Notes: generated by a model not told the origin, from the sequence alone. A stretch of DNA of 35,443 bases from Oscillospiraceae bacterium (GCA_015068285.1 SVKW01000004.1:1-35443), one strand, 5' to 3'; positions 8,167 to 16,518 are shown, counted from the first letter of the stretch. Numbers and translations are program-made.

Positions 8167-9588
8167 TTAGAATCCGATCATAACTGCGCCGCAGATGAAG
8201 ATAAGCTGGAATACGAACATGATTCCGAAGAGCGGTGCAACAAACTTGAACCACTTGCCTGCAGGTGCGCCCATAAGACCGGAGATGAGGAAGATGCCGT
8301 TTGGCCAGAACATATTGGAGAAGCCGTCACCGAACTGGAATGCGAGAACTGCTGTCTGGCGGGAAACGCCTACCATATCAGCGAGAGGCGCCATGATTGG
8401 CATAACTGCGGAAGCCTGACCGGAGCCTGAGCCGATGAAGAAGTTGACGATATTCTGTACGACTACCATGCCCATTGCAGAAACATACTGGGAAATTGCG
8501 CCGAGAGCATTGCCCATTGCAAGGAGAGGCATGGAAAGACCGTTGATGATTGTGTCGATGATGCAGCCCTGGTTGAGAACTACAACGATACCGCGGGAAA
8601 GACCTACTACCATTGCGCCGAACATCATGTCCTTAGCTGCTGTAACAAAGTTTGTTGCGATTTCATTTGCGCTCATGCCGCCGACAGCGCCCGAAACGAT
8701 CATTGCAATAAGGAAGAGAGCGGAGAGCTCATTGATGTACCAGCCCCACTGAAGTGTGCCGAATACGAGGAAAAAGATTGTGATAAGGAATACAGCGATG
8801 CACATCTTATGCTTGCCGTTCATTCTGGAGTTGATAAGCTCTTCCTTTGTAGCTACGCCCTGAGCCATATTGAGCTTTATGCCGTAGAGATAGGACTTTG
8901 TAGGGTCTGCCTTGATCTTTCTTGCGTAACGCCATACATAGCTGATTACGATGATTTCAAATACGATAAAGATAAAGATACGGTATGGGAGACCGTATGG
9001 ATATTCAACTTCGGCAACGCTCATTGCAACGCCGATTGTGAATGGGTTAAGTGTTGCGGCTGCAAAGCCTGTTGCCGCTGCAACGTATGTCATACAAGTA
9101 CCGACAAATGCGTCATAGCCGAGAGCGATTGCAATGCCGACAAATGCAGGGATAAGGCCGTATGTTTCTTCGCTCATGCCCATTGTGGAGCCGAGAACAC
9201 CGAAGAAGACCATAATAACAGGGATCATATATTCGATCTTATCGCCGAACTTTCTGATAAGACCGCCGATCATGGCATTGAATGTGCCGTTATTGAGAAG
9301 TACGCTTATCCAGCCATAGGCGAAGATGATGAAGAACATAATGTCTGCAACTTCTGTAAAGCCTGTGGAGATAGCTTCAAAAATACCGAATGGCGAAACA
9401 GGTGACTGTTCAACATAGTGGAAAGAACCGTCGACTACGACCATTCTGCCCTCGTCATTTTCCACTCTGTCGTACATACCTGCAGGGATGATATATGTCA
9501 TTACTGCCGCAAGAAGAATGATTGCGAAGATAACGACATAGTTGTTGGGCATTGTAAAGCCCTTCTTCTTTGTCTTTGTGTTGTTCAT
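8167..9588 (-). CDS. YfcC-family (C4-dicarboxylate anaerobic carrier-like) membrane transporter
   Basis: 473 aa, many TM segments; FTMPNNYVVIFAIILLAAVMTYIIPAG, GSGSGQASAVMPIMAPLADMVGVSRQTAVLAFQFGDGFSN. Confidence 0.88.
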   Translation of the reverse strand: MNNTKTKKKGFTMPNNYVVIFAIILLAAVMTYIIPAGMYDRVENDEGRMVVVDGSFHYVEQSPVSPFGIFEAISTGFTEVADIMFFIIFAYGWISVLLNNGTFNAMIGGLIRKFGDKIEYMIPVIMVFFGVLGSTMGMSEETYGLIPAFVGIAIALGYDAFVGTCMTYVAAATGFAAATLNPFTIGVAMSVAEVEYPYGLPYRIFIFIVFEIIVISYVWRYARKIKADPTKSYLYGIKLNMAQGVATKEELINSRMNGKHKMCIAVFLITIFFLVFGTLQWGWYINELSALFLIAMIVSGAVGGMSANEIATNFVTAAKDMMFGAMVVGLSRGIVVVLNQGCIIDTIINGLSMPLLAMGNALGAISQYVSAMGMVVVQNIVNFFIGSGSGQASAVMPIMAPLADMVGVSRQTAVLAFQFGDGFSNMFWPNGIFLISGLMGAPAGKWFKFVAPLFGIMFVFQLIFICGAVMIGF

Positions 9589-9662
9589 AATTTCCTCCGA
9601 AAGTTTTTGTTTTAGCTTACCGTACCTACCCTTTGGGGTCTTTTGTTTCTTCAGATAAAAAT

Positions 9663-9693
9663 ACCCCTGACGAACTTATAGTTCTTCAGAGGT
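9663..9693 (-). terminator. Second terminator-like hairpin in the riboswitch leader
   Basis: Minus strand ACCTCTGAAGAAC-TATAA-GTTCGTCAGGGGT followed by ATTTTTATC; 12 of 13 positions pair. Confidence 0.6.
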
Positions 9694-9710
9694 CATGCAT
9701 TGAGAGCAAC

Positions 9711-9745
9711 AAAAAATCCGTGCGTTAAATATAACACACGGATGC
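9711..9745 (-). terminator. Riboswitch expression-platform terminator
   Basis: Minus strand GCATCCGTGTGTTATATTTAACGCACGGATTTTTTG: strong stem followed by T6. Confidence 0.85.
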
Positions 9746-9773
9746 TATGAACATACATAAACAAACGAATATT

Positions 9774-9984
9774 ATACCTAACACATTTACCCTGGGGATA
9801 GCTCTCCTTTGAAGGGTGGTAACTTTCCTTCAAAGACAGTCTTATGCTTGTTCAACATAAGCCCAACCGCTGTTCTGACGAGCGGTTTCGGCGTCGATCC
9901 CTTTCGCCCCGGGTCACTGGCTTTCGGCCTTACCGGAGGTACTCTTGATAAACGCGACCTCTACCTCATAGTAATGTGAGGTAT
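9774..9984 (-). ncRNA. Lysine riboswitch (L box) aptamer
   Basis: Minus strand has conserved L-box elements in order: AGAGGTCGCG...TCAAGAGTA...GGCGAAAGGG...GACGCCGAA...GGTTGGGCTT...GACTGTC...GGAGAGCTATC. Ends pair as P1 (ATACCTCACATTAC with GTAAATGTGTTAGGTAT). Confidence 0.95.
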
Positions 9985-9990
9985 GGTCAT

Positions 9991-10019
9991 ACAATAACAC
10001 ACATTGTACAATTTGTCAA
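9991..10019 (-). promoter_or_regulatory. Sigma-70-type promoter of the lysine riboswitch transcript
   Basis: TTGACA - 17 nt - TATTGT directly upstream of the aptamer. Confidence 0.75.
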
Positions 10020-10169
10020 TAGGGTGAATAAAAAAATATTTAATTTGCATAAAAATACAGCCGCAGGCTGACGGAGAGGGTTCTGCTCCATCGTGCCAAC
10101 GGCACACCCATCCTCTACAATGTCATTCTGAGTGCAACGAAGAATCTTTCTTCCACATTGGCACAATCC

Positions 10170-10272
10170 GTAGGGACATGGCGCGCCATGTCCGCGGGAG
10201 GGCGCAGAGACCCTCCCCTACAAATTATCTTTCGCAGACCAGCTTGTAGGGGCGGTGCCTCTGTGCCCGCCC
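10170..10272. repeat. Cluster of three GTAG-hairpin (REP-like) units
   Basis: GTAG-GGACATGG-CGCG-CCATGTCC (10170..10193); inverse GTAG-GGGAGGG..CCCTCCC (10196..10221); GTAG-GGGCGG..CCCGCC (10246..10272). Confidence 0.8.
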
Positions 10273-10309
10273 GCATTAAATAAGTGCCACTTTATATTTT
10301 TGCGAACAA

Positions 10310-10332
10310 AAAGCTCCCCAAAGGGAGCTTTT
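10310..10332 (-). terminator. Terminator downstream of the cyclophilin gene
   Basis: AAAAGCTCCC-tttg-GGGAGCTTTTTG on minus strand. Confidence 0.75.
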
Positions 10333-10337
10333 CAATG

Positions 10338-10985
10338 CTATTTTATTTTTTCCGGTGGATTGAGGACAGGACCGTCGATGGTGATTTTTTCGATAACGAC
10401 ATCATTAAGCGGCTTATCGGAGGCATTTGTTTCGCTCATTGCGATTTTATCAACGATATCCATACCGCTTGTCACTCTGCCGAAGGCGGCATAAAGTCCG
10501 TCAAGATGCTGGGCATCCTGATGCATAATGAAAAACTGGCTGCCTGCCGAGTCCATAGGCTTATTCTTACGCGCCATGGAAATAACACCGCGCTCGTGGG
10601 CAATGTCATTTTCAAAGCCGTTTTCGGCAAATTCGCCCTTGATTGCATAGCCGGGACCGCCTGTGCCTGTGCCGTCAGGGTCTCCGCCCTGAATCATAAA
10701 GCCTTCGATGACTCTGTGGAAAATCGTACCGCTGTAAAAGCCTTCACGGGCAAGAGTAGTGAAATTCGCCACAGTCTGCGGAGCCTTGCTTGGATAAAGC
10801 TCAAGGTCGATGTCCCCCATGCCTTCGATTGTAATTGTGGCATTCATTTTTTCAACAGTAGAAGCATCGACAGCTTCTGCGTCTGAAATAACTGCGCTTA
10901 CAGCCGTTGTAACTTCCTCTTCCTTTGCCGAACAGCCTGCCAGCATAAATGTAAAAATAAGTGTCAGAACAAGTATTTTCTTCAT
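10338..10985 (-). CDS. Lipoprotein cyclophilin-type peptidyl-prolyl cis-trans isomerase
   Basis: Lipobox LAGC near N-terminus; FHRVIEGFMIQGGDPDGTGTGGPGY, AGSQFFI, AFGRV cyclophilin motifs. Confidence 0.95.
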   Translation of the reverse strand: MKKILVLTLIFTFMLAGCSAKEEEVTTAVSAVISDAEAVDASTVEKMNATITIEGMGDIDLELYPSKAPQTVANFTTLAREGFYSGTIFHRVIEGFMIQGGDPDGTGTGGPGYAIKGEFAENGFENDIAHERGVISMARKNKPMDSAGSQFFIMHQDAQHLDGLYAAFGRVTSGMDIVDKIAMSETNASDKPLNDVVIEKITIDGPVLNPPEKIK

Positions 10986-11034
10986 ATTTCCTCCTTAACA
11001 GGTGGTGTTTTTATAATTATAGCATAAGACAGGG

Positions 11035-11230
11035 TATTATTCAAGTATTGAAAAAGCTCCCAGACGGGAGCGAATAAAATGAAATGTTTCTGCGAAAGAA
11101 GATTGGCCCCTTTAAGTTAAGGGGGCTGGCTGCGGAGCAGACTGGGGGATTATTTTTAATTGCGCCGCAGGCACCTTATTTTCTCTCCCTCCGCCCTGAC
11201 GGGCACCTCCCTCGTCAGAGGGAGGCAAGG
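11035..11230. repeat. Intergenic module copy 1 (paired with 12714..12911)
   Basis: Shares CAAGTATTGAAAAAGCTCCC, ATGAAATGTTTC, GGCCCCTTTAAGTTAAGGGGGCTGGCTGCGGAGCAGACTGGGGGATT, ACACCTTATTTTCTCTCCCTCC-like blocks in the same order as copy 2. Confidence 0.85.
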
Positions 11231-11260
11231 GGAGTTTTTACGCAGATCCCCTATATTTTT

Positions 11261-11605
11261 CTAATTTTCATCCGGCATAAACTGTTTACCGCAATAAGGA
11301 CATTTTTGCTCGCATAAGAATCCGCGATGGATTTTCACTTTTATCTTACCAACCGGCGTAATTCTGCTGCAATGAGGACAACGAACAGGAGGCTCAAGCT
11401 TGTTCATAATAAAATAGTACACTGCGATCCACACCGCCAAAAAGGCAATGACTAAAGCTGCTCTCGTCCAGAAAAATGGGTTTGATAACGAGGCAAACCT
11501 TCTGAAGTAATGAATCCCATGGTTGTATGATTCGATGCCTATCCAGAAAACAAAAACCGCCATAACTGCAAACCACAGCATTATAATATTGTTCTTCTTT
11601 TTCAT
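11261..11605 (-). CDS. Membrane protein with C-terminal zinc-ribbon-like cysteines
   Basis: Two TM segments then CPHCSRI...CEQKCPYCGKQF. Confidence 0.7.
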   Translation of the reverse strand: MKKKNNIIMLWFAVMAVFVFWIGIESYNHGIHYFRRFASLSNPFFWTRAALVIAFLAVWIAVYYFIMNKLEPPVRCPHCSRITPVGKIKVKIHRGFLCEQKCPYCGKQFMPDEN

Positions 11606-11616
11606 ATTTACCCTCC

Positions 11617-12666
11617 TTATTTTATCTTTTCAACGCGGAAGTTTATTTCAAGCGTGCTTTTCTGTTCCTCGTCAACTGGACCAAACATACCGCCCTTATA
11701 GGCGAAATTGTCCTTCACTATGGTGTATTCCACCTTCGTATCGCCAAATTCCAGCGAAATATCCTGCTCAAGCCCCACGCCTGTGCCATTTTTCAGCATA
11801 TTGAATCTGTCCGAAAGACTGCTGTCGGCAAGGCTCATTATAATGAAATCCATCTCTTCCGTAAAGTCGTGAAAATATCTGTAATTATAATTTCTGCCGA
11901 CGATTTTCAGCTCAATTCCATCAATAATTTCCCCCTTGCCTATGCGATAGAAATTATTTGATGTGTTTTCATAAGGCTGTGCGCCATTTTTGCTTACAAA
12001 CCGCATGGTATCGTCAAGCTTGCGGTTGATATCCGAGCTGTATGTGTAGTCAACAAGATAGTTATAATTTTCGATAAACTGCTCGGTTGTGATTTCGCCT
12101 CTATTTGGCGGAGCCATGCCCATAAGCGTCATATACGCCACAAGCAAAACCGAAAAAGCGCCGCAAACTGCCATGCCCATTATTCCAACAGCAATATTTT
12201 CGTGCTTTATATCATACACAGTATAATCATCATAATCCATTATATTGCCGTTTTTGCAGGCTGTATATGATTTATACATTCTTACAAGGGAGATTATCGG
12301 CAGCATAAGCCCTTCGCCTATGAGAAATCGCCTGAAATTGCGTGTGAGAGCATCTCTGAAGCCGAGTTTTCTGCCGTAGCCGCCTGTAATTCGTATGCCG
12401 AAAAGGGCTTTGCCCGGCGTTGTGCCGAATAAGCACAGCATTAAAGCTTCAAGAAATGCCGAAACCGCGCCTGCCGCCATTACGAATACGGCGCTGTCTT
12501 TTATGCCTGCGAAAATCGGCGCTCTGCCGAGAATGAATACATATATGGCGTATGTGACAACTGCTGACAGGGCAAAATCGGTCATTCGTGCAAGAAAACG
12601 CTTTATCGGCTGTGGATATGCGCGTATTTCCTCTGTCTGCGTGGCAGAATATCCGTAGTTATACAT
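11617..12666 (-). CDS. RDD family membrane protein
   Basis: PIKRFLARMTDFALSAVVTYAIYVF...FGTTPGKALFGIRI...RNFRRFL typical of RDD proteins. Confidence 0.85.
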   Translation of the reverse strand: MYNYGYSATQTEEIRAYPQPIKRFLARMTDFALSAVVTYAIYVFILGRAPIFAGIKDSAVFVMAAGAVSAFLEALMLCLFGTTPGKALFGIRITGGYGRKLGFRDALTRNFRRFLIGEGLMLPIISLVRMYKSYTACKNGNIMDYDDYTVYDIKHENIAVGIMGMAVCGAFSVLLVAYMTLMGMAPPNRGEITTEQFIENYNYLVDYTYSSDINRKLDDTMRFVSKNGAQPYENTSNNFYRIGKGEIIDGIELKIVGRNYNYRYFHDFTEEMDFIIMSLADSSLSDRFNMLKNGTGVGLEQDISLEFGDTKVEYTIVKDNFAYKGGMFGPVDEEQKSTLEINFRVEKIK

Positions 12667-12713
12667 GGCAAGCCTCCTTTACGATTTGTAAAATCATTAT
12701 AACATATCGGGGC

Positions 12714-12911
12714 TTATTATGCAAGTATTGAAAAAGCTCCCAGGCGGGAGCTTTTGTGATGAAATGTTTCAGAGGAAAAAGAACGGCCCCTTTAAGTTAA
12801 GGGGGCTGGCTGCGGAGCAGACTGGGGGATTGTTTTTAATTGCGTCGCAAACACCTTATTTTCTCTCCCTCCACCGCAAGCGGTCCCCCTCCCTCCTCAG
12901 AGGGAGGCAAG
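12714..12911. repeat. Intergenic module copy 2 (paired with 11035..11230)
   Basis: See copy 1. Confidence 0.85.
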
Positions 12912-12981
12912 AAATTATGATTTGATAAGAAGGGCTTCGCCCTTGCGGTCATGGCAAGCCGTCGACCCTACATTATCAATG

Positions 12982-13791
12982 TTAATTTCCGCGGTGGTTT
13001 GCCTGCCTGAGGATTTTTACATTGCCCGAGACTGTGTCGAAGTCGAGGTCACAGCCGCCGTCTCCATAGACAAAGGCATCGCCAACGACAGAAACATCAA
13101 AATCTGTATCCAGTTTGCCGGAAATCGAATCAAATTCAGCCGAAAAGCCCTTGACGTCATTTGCTCCGCCTGTCTGGAAAAGCTCAAGAGTTATATCGCT
13201 GCTGACCGACTCAAAGTCGCCGCTGTGCAATGTCTTTCCTGTGAAGAAACGGATATCACCGCTGACAGTTTCGCAGTCGATATTTTCAAAATTGCCCTGC
13301 ATATCAACATCTCCGTTGACATTTTCGATGGAAACGCTGTCGATATCTGCAAACACATACGACTTCACATCGCCATTGATATTTTCAATCGCCAGCTTGC
13401 GGAGAGATTTACCGACTGGAAGCTCAAGAGTGAGGGTTTTACTATCCACATTTTTCATAAAGCGAAGCGGTTTGCAGAACTTTATCATCAGCTTATCACC
13501 TTTCACAAGGTACTGCATAGGCTCCGAGCCGCCTTCTTCGCTGAAACCTATAATATCAGCACCTCTAAGCTCGATGATATTTATATCGCCGTCTATCCAT
13601 TCAATTTCTATTTCGTTTATTTTGGAGCTGTCGATGCTTCCGCCGCCTGCTGTATAAAGCTTGGCATCTTCATAATCAAATCCTGTTCCAAAGCCAAAGC
13701 TACTGCCCATAATGCCTGACACAAGCACTCCGCACAGCACAAGTATAAGCACCGAATAGAGAACAATTCTTGTAATTATTGAAGCTTTCAT
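12982..13791 (-). CDS. DUF4097-type beta-strand repeat protein with N-terminal TM
   Basis: Repeating INGDVKSYVFADIDSVSIENVNGDVDMQG..VSGDIRF pattern; start overlaps upstream stop (TAATG). Confidence 0.82.
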   Translation of the reverse strand: MKASIITRIVLYSVLILVLCGVLVSGIMGSSFGFGTGFDYEDAKLYTAGGGSIDSSKINEIEIEWIDGDINIIELRGADIIGFSEEGGSEPMQYLVKGDKLMIKFCKPLRFMKNVDSKTLTLELPVGKSLRKLAIENINGDVKSYVFADIDSVSIENVNGDVDMQGNFENIDCETVSGDIRFFTGKTLHSGDFESVSSDITLELFQTGGANDVKGFSAEFDSISGKLDTDFDVSVVGDAFVYGDGGCDLDFDTVSGNVKILRQANHRGN

Positions 13792-14423
13792 TACTGTACC
13801 TCCTTTAGCTCAAATACAGCCTTTACAATTTGCTTTGCCGCCCAGCTGATGATGAAAATCAGCCATGTGATGTGCCATGCGCCTGTAGCGAAGCTTAAAA
13901 TAAGATAAACCGCCAGCGCAATGCTCGACACCGCTGTATTTATAGCCTTTCTTGCCGGCGGAATGATTTCCTTTTCTTCCTCCTCATCATCGTCTTTTAC
14001 AAGGCGTGTCATGCTGTTATAGACGAGCATTACTGTGGCTGTTGCTATCATTACGAACATAAGCACAATGCCCAGTACACCGCTGCCAACATTGCCAAAG
14101 ATAAGCACAGGCACAACGCACAGGATATAAAGCCCTACGGCTATTGCTGTGATAAGCCCCGAGCGTCTTTTATCTGCCATGATTTCTTCTTTTGTGAACA
14201 TCGGCTTTTCGGCAGGGCGCTCGAGCTTGTCGATAAGACCTGTTATGTCGCCAAGACCGCGGACAGCTATGTCATAAGCCTCGCTTTCGCTGTAACCATC
14301 GGCCAGAAGGTCGTTGTATTTTTCCATGAGATTGGAGAGTATCTCCTCCTTCATCTCCTTAGCCTCTTTTGTGCCAGGGGCATTTTCAAAAAGATATTCA
14401 ATGTATTTTTCAAGCCTTGTCAT
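13791..14423 (-). CDS. DUF1700-like / permease prefix-domain membrane protein
   Basis: RLEKYIEYLFENAPGTKEAKEMKEEILSNLMEKYNDLLADGYSESEAYDIAVRGLGD; sits between PadR and DUF4097 genes. Confidence 0.8.
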   Translation of the reverse strand: MTRLEKYIEYLFENAPGTKEAKEMKEEILSNLMEKYNDLLADGYSESEAYDIAVRGLGDITGLIDKLERPAEKPMFTKEEIMADKRRSGLITAIAVGLYILCVVPVLIFGNVGSGVLGIVLMFVMIATATVMLVYNSMTRLVKDDDEEEEKEIIPPARKAINTAVSSIALAVYLILSFATGAWHITWLIFIISWAAKQIVKAVFELKEVQ

Positions 14424-14435
14424 AGTGGATTCCCC

Positions 14436-14759
14436 CTATTTTATAAGAATATCAATTATATCGCGTGAATTTTGCCACTCTTTTCGGAGTCTTGCAAGGT
14501 GGGCAATGCCTGTATCGGTTATTGTATAATATCGTCGGCGCGCGCCTGTGTGCTCATCGCCCCAGTAGGAGCTTATGCAGCCCAGTTCTTCAAGGCGCTT
14601 GAAGGCTGTGTACAAAGTGGCTTCTTTCAGCTCGAAATCGCCGTTTGTCGAGTCTTTTATCGCTTTATTTATCTTGTAGCCATAGCTGTCGCCCTTTTCA
14701 AGATGGGCGAGGATTATGGTGTCTGTGTTTCCACGAATCAAATCGGAAGCTATAGACAT
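14436..14759 (-). CDS. PadR family transcriptional regulator
   Basis: LEKGDSYGYKINKAIKDSTNGDFELKEATLYTAFKRLEELGCISSYWG...RRRYYTITDTG; start placed at MSIASDL (14759). Confidence 0.93.
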   Translation of the reverse strand: MSIASDLIRGNTDTIILAHLEKGDSYGYKINKAIKDSTNGDFELKEATLYTAFKRLEELGCISSYWGDEHTGARRRYYTITDTGIAHLARLRKEWQNSRDIIDILIK

Positions 14760-14788
14760 CACTTCACCTCCTTGTTTCTTTTGCAAAT

Positions 14789-14824
14789 ATTGTATCACAA
14801 GATACCTCATCTGTCAAGGTATCT
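14789..14824 (-). promoter_or_regulatory. padR operon promoter with an overlapping palindromic operator
   Basis: TTGACA - 17 nt - TACAAT; perfect inverted repeat AGATACCT-N9-AGGTATCT (14800..14824) overlaps the -35. Confidence 0.8.
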
Positions 14825-14858
14825 CACAGGGTGAATAATGTGTAACCTCACTAATTCT

Positions 14859-14884
14859 GTAGGGGCGGGTTTCCATGCCCGCCC
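14859..14884 (+). repeat. GTAG-hairpin REP-like unit
   Basis: GTAG-GGGCGGG-tttccatg-CCCGCCC. Confidence 0.75.
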
Positions 14885-15012
14885 GCCTATTCAATTAGCG
14901 ACGAAGTCACACCTTATATCCGCATAGCAGAATGTATTCATATGGTACATGGCATAATTTGTGTATGCAATTGGTGTCTCCGTCAGATTCAATAGGCGTA
15001 CTTTGCCCTTGC

Positions 15013-15036
15013 GGGAGCAGCAAGCGGCTCCCCTAC
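15013..15036 (-). repeat. GTAG-hairpin REP-like unit, alternative stem
   Basis: Minus strand GTAG-GGGAGC-cgcttgct-GCTCCC. Confidence 0.7.
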
Positions 15037-15077
15037 AAATATTATGCATATAGGCGGGGTTCCTCCGTTTATATATA

Positions 15078-15107
15078 TTGACCGATAAAATGGGTATATG
15101 GTATAAT
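15078..15107 (+). promoter_or_regulatory. Candidate sigma-70 promoter
   Basis: TTGACC - 18 nt - TATAAT upstream of the 15212 ORF. Confidence 0.65.
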
Positions 15108-15211
15108 TAAGATATAAACTGTAAATTATCTACCCCTTTGACGGCTCACGCCGCCACCTCCCCTCGCAAGGGGAGGCAAGAGGGTGGTAAACCAGGAAAG
15201 TGAGGTGCGAT

Positions 15212-15838
15212 ATGAAAAAGTATATCCCTATGCTGTGTCTTGCTGTTGTGACTGTGCTTATTCTGCTCACCGCCGCTTCACGCCCTTATTACTCCATAAC
15301 AAGACCATATAAATGCCCGCACCCTGTCGGCTCGGACGAATGGATTGCGATAAGAGAAAGCAGTTCTTCTCCGCCTGTTGACGAAGCTACCGCCGCAAAA
15401 ATGTCGACAAAGGCTCTGATTTTAAGCTATATCAACTATCCCGATGAATATAAGTTTGGCTACGCAAGGCTTCCCCGCATTGTTTTTGAAGGTATGCTGA
15501 ATCAATCGGCGGTTCTCAGGGAAATCATGCAGCGCGATGACCTTGTGAAAACTTTATGCGGTATATGCGCCGATGCCAAAGTACCTGATTTCAACTATGA
15601 TGAACTGACTGAATACGAAAAAATTGAGCTGAAATACCAAACCGATATTCTGTACAAACTGGAGTTCATCTGCGCAAGAATCAACCTTGACAGACCTGTG
15701 AAAAAGGAGGCGATTGAGCTGAAGGCAGAAATCGAAAAGATGGTTGAAAGAATACGCGCATCGGAATATCCGTTCTTTTCCTATTATGATATTCTCAGGC
15801 TTGGCAATCAGAATATTGATACCCGTTATGTCCCGTAA
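15212..15838 (+). CDS. Hypothetical exported protein with N-terminal TM/signal segment
   Basis: MKKYIPMLCLAVVTVLILLTAASRP..., followed by a terminator; no recognised domain. Confidence 0.65.
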   Translation: MKKYIPMLCLAVVTVLILLTAASRPYYSITRPYKCPHPVGSDEWIAIRESSSSPPVDEATAAKMSTKALILSYINYPDEYKFGYARLPRIVFEGMLNQSAVLREIMQRDDLVKTLCGICADAKVPDFNYDELTEYEKIELKYQTDILYKLEFICARINLDRPVKKEAIELKAEIEKMVERIRASEYPFFSYYDILRLGNQNIDTRYVP

Positions 15839-15844
15839 TATGAA

Positions 15845-15873
15845 GAAAAGCTCCCGATTGGGAGCTTTTTTTA
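15845..15873. terminator. Bidirectional terminator between convergent genes
   Basis: AAAAGCTCCC-gatt-GGGAGCTTTTTTT. Confidence 0.8.
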
Positions 15874-16341
15874 TTTCTTTCTTGTGAATGTGCAGTATTT
15901 ATATGGCACAGGCTCGGTGATTTCTTCGTCGACTGTACGGATGAAGTCATTTTCATCGAAATCAGGGAAATATGTGTCCCCCTCGTATTCGGCGTCGATT
16001 TCTGTGATATACATTTTATCGACGATGTCGATGGCAGGGGCATATACCGTACTGCCGCCTGTGATATAGATTTCAAGACCTGTTTCGCGGGCTTTTTCCA
16101 TAGCTTCATCAAATGAACGAGCCATAATACATCCGTCATAGTTTTTGTCCCTTGAAATGACGATATTCACACGGTTTGGCAAAGGCTTGCCGATAGCTTC
16201 GATGGTTTTTCTGCCCATAATAACCACATTGCCCGTTGTCAGCTCGCGGAATCTGCGCAGTTCGCCATCGATGAACCAGGGCATTTTGCCCTCTTTGCCA
16301 ATGAGCTTGTTTCTGTCATAAGCTACGATTAAAGATACCAT
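15871..16341 (-). CDS. folA: Dihydrofolate reductase
   Basis: MVSLIVAYDRNKLIGKEGKMPWFIDGELRRFRELTTGNVVIMGRKTIEAIGKPLPNRVNIVISRD; start at 16341 after a GGAGGTG RBS. Confidence 0.95.
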   Translation of the reverse strand: MVSLIVAYDRNKLIGKEGKMPWFIDGELRRFRELTTGNVVIMGRKTIEAIGKPLPNRVNIVISRDKNYDGCIMARSFDEAMEKARETGLEIYITGGSTVYAPAIDIVDKMYITEIDAEYEGDTYFPDFDENDFIRTVDEEITEPVPYKYCTFTRKK

Positions 16342-16356
16342 AAGTGTCACCTCCAG

Positions 16357-16518
16357 TAGACGCTGATGCAATCAGAGTGTGTTTATCAGCGAGATATTTT
16401 TTTGCCAGTGCGGTCAAAAGCCGCAGGCAATACTTTGTGTATTAACGAGGATTTTTGAGCGAAAATGGCGGAAAAAGAGCCGCTGAGAAATACGCTTGTG
16501 GTTGTATCAGTGGCTACT
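16357..16518. repeat. T element copy 2, filling the gap between the AEC permease stop and folA
   Basis: Near full-length alignment to 8002..8163, with compensatory differences. Confidence 0.85.

Noticed and set aside
7911-8254. Small ORFs on both strands between M20 and the YfcC gene
   Set aside because: They translate the T element and a GTAG hairpin; the nucleotide-level structure explains the signal better.
11084-11317. Two similar small ORFs (here and 12719..12925, both containing GPFKLRGLAAEQTGGLFLIA)
   Set aside because: Similarity is explained by the duplicated noncoding intergenic module; not a protein family.
12922-13719. 265-aa plus-strand ORF
   Set aside because: Antisense to the DUF4097 gene, whose frame has the recognisable beta-repeat pattern.
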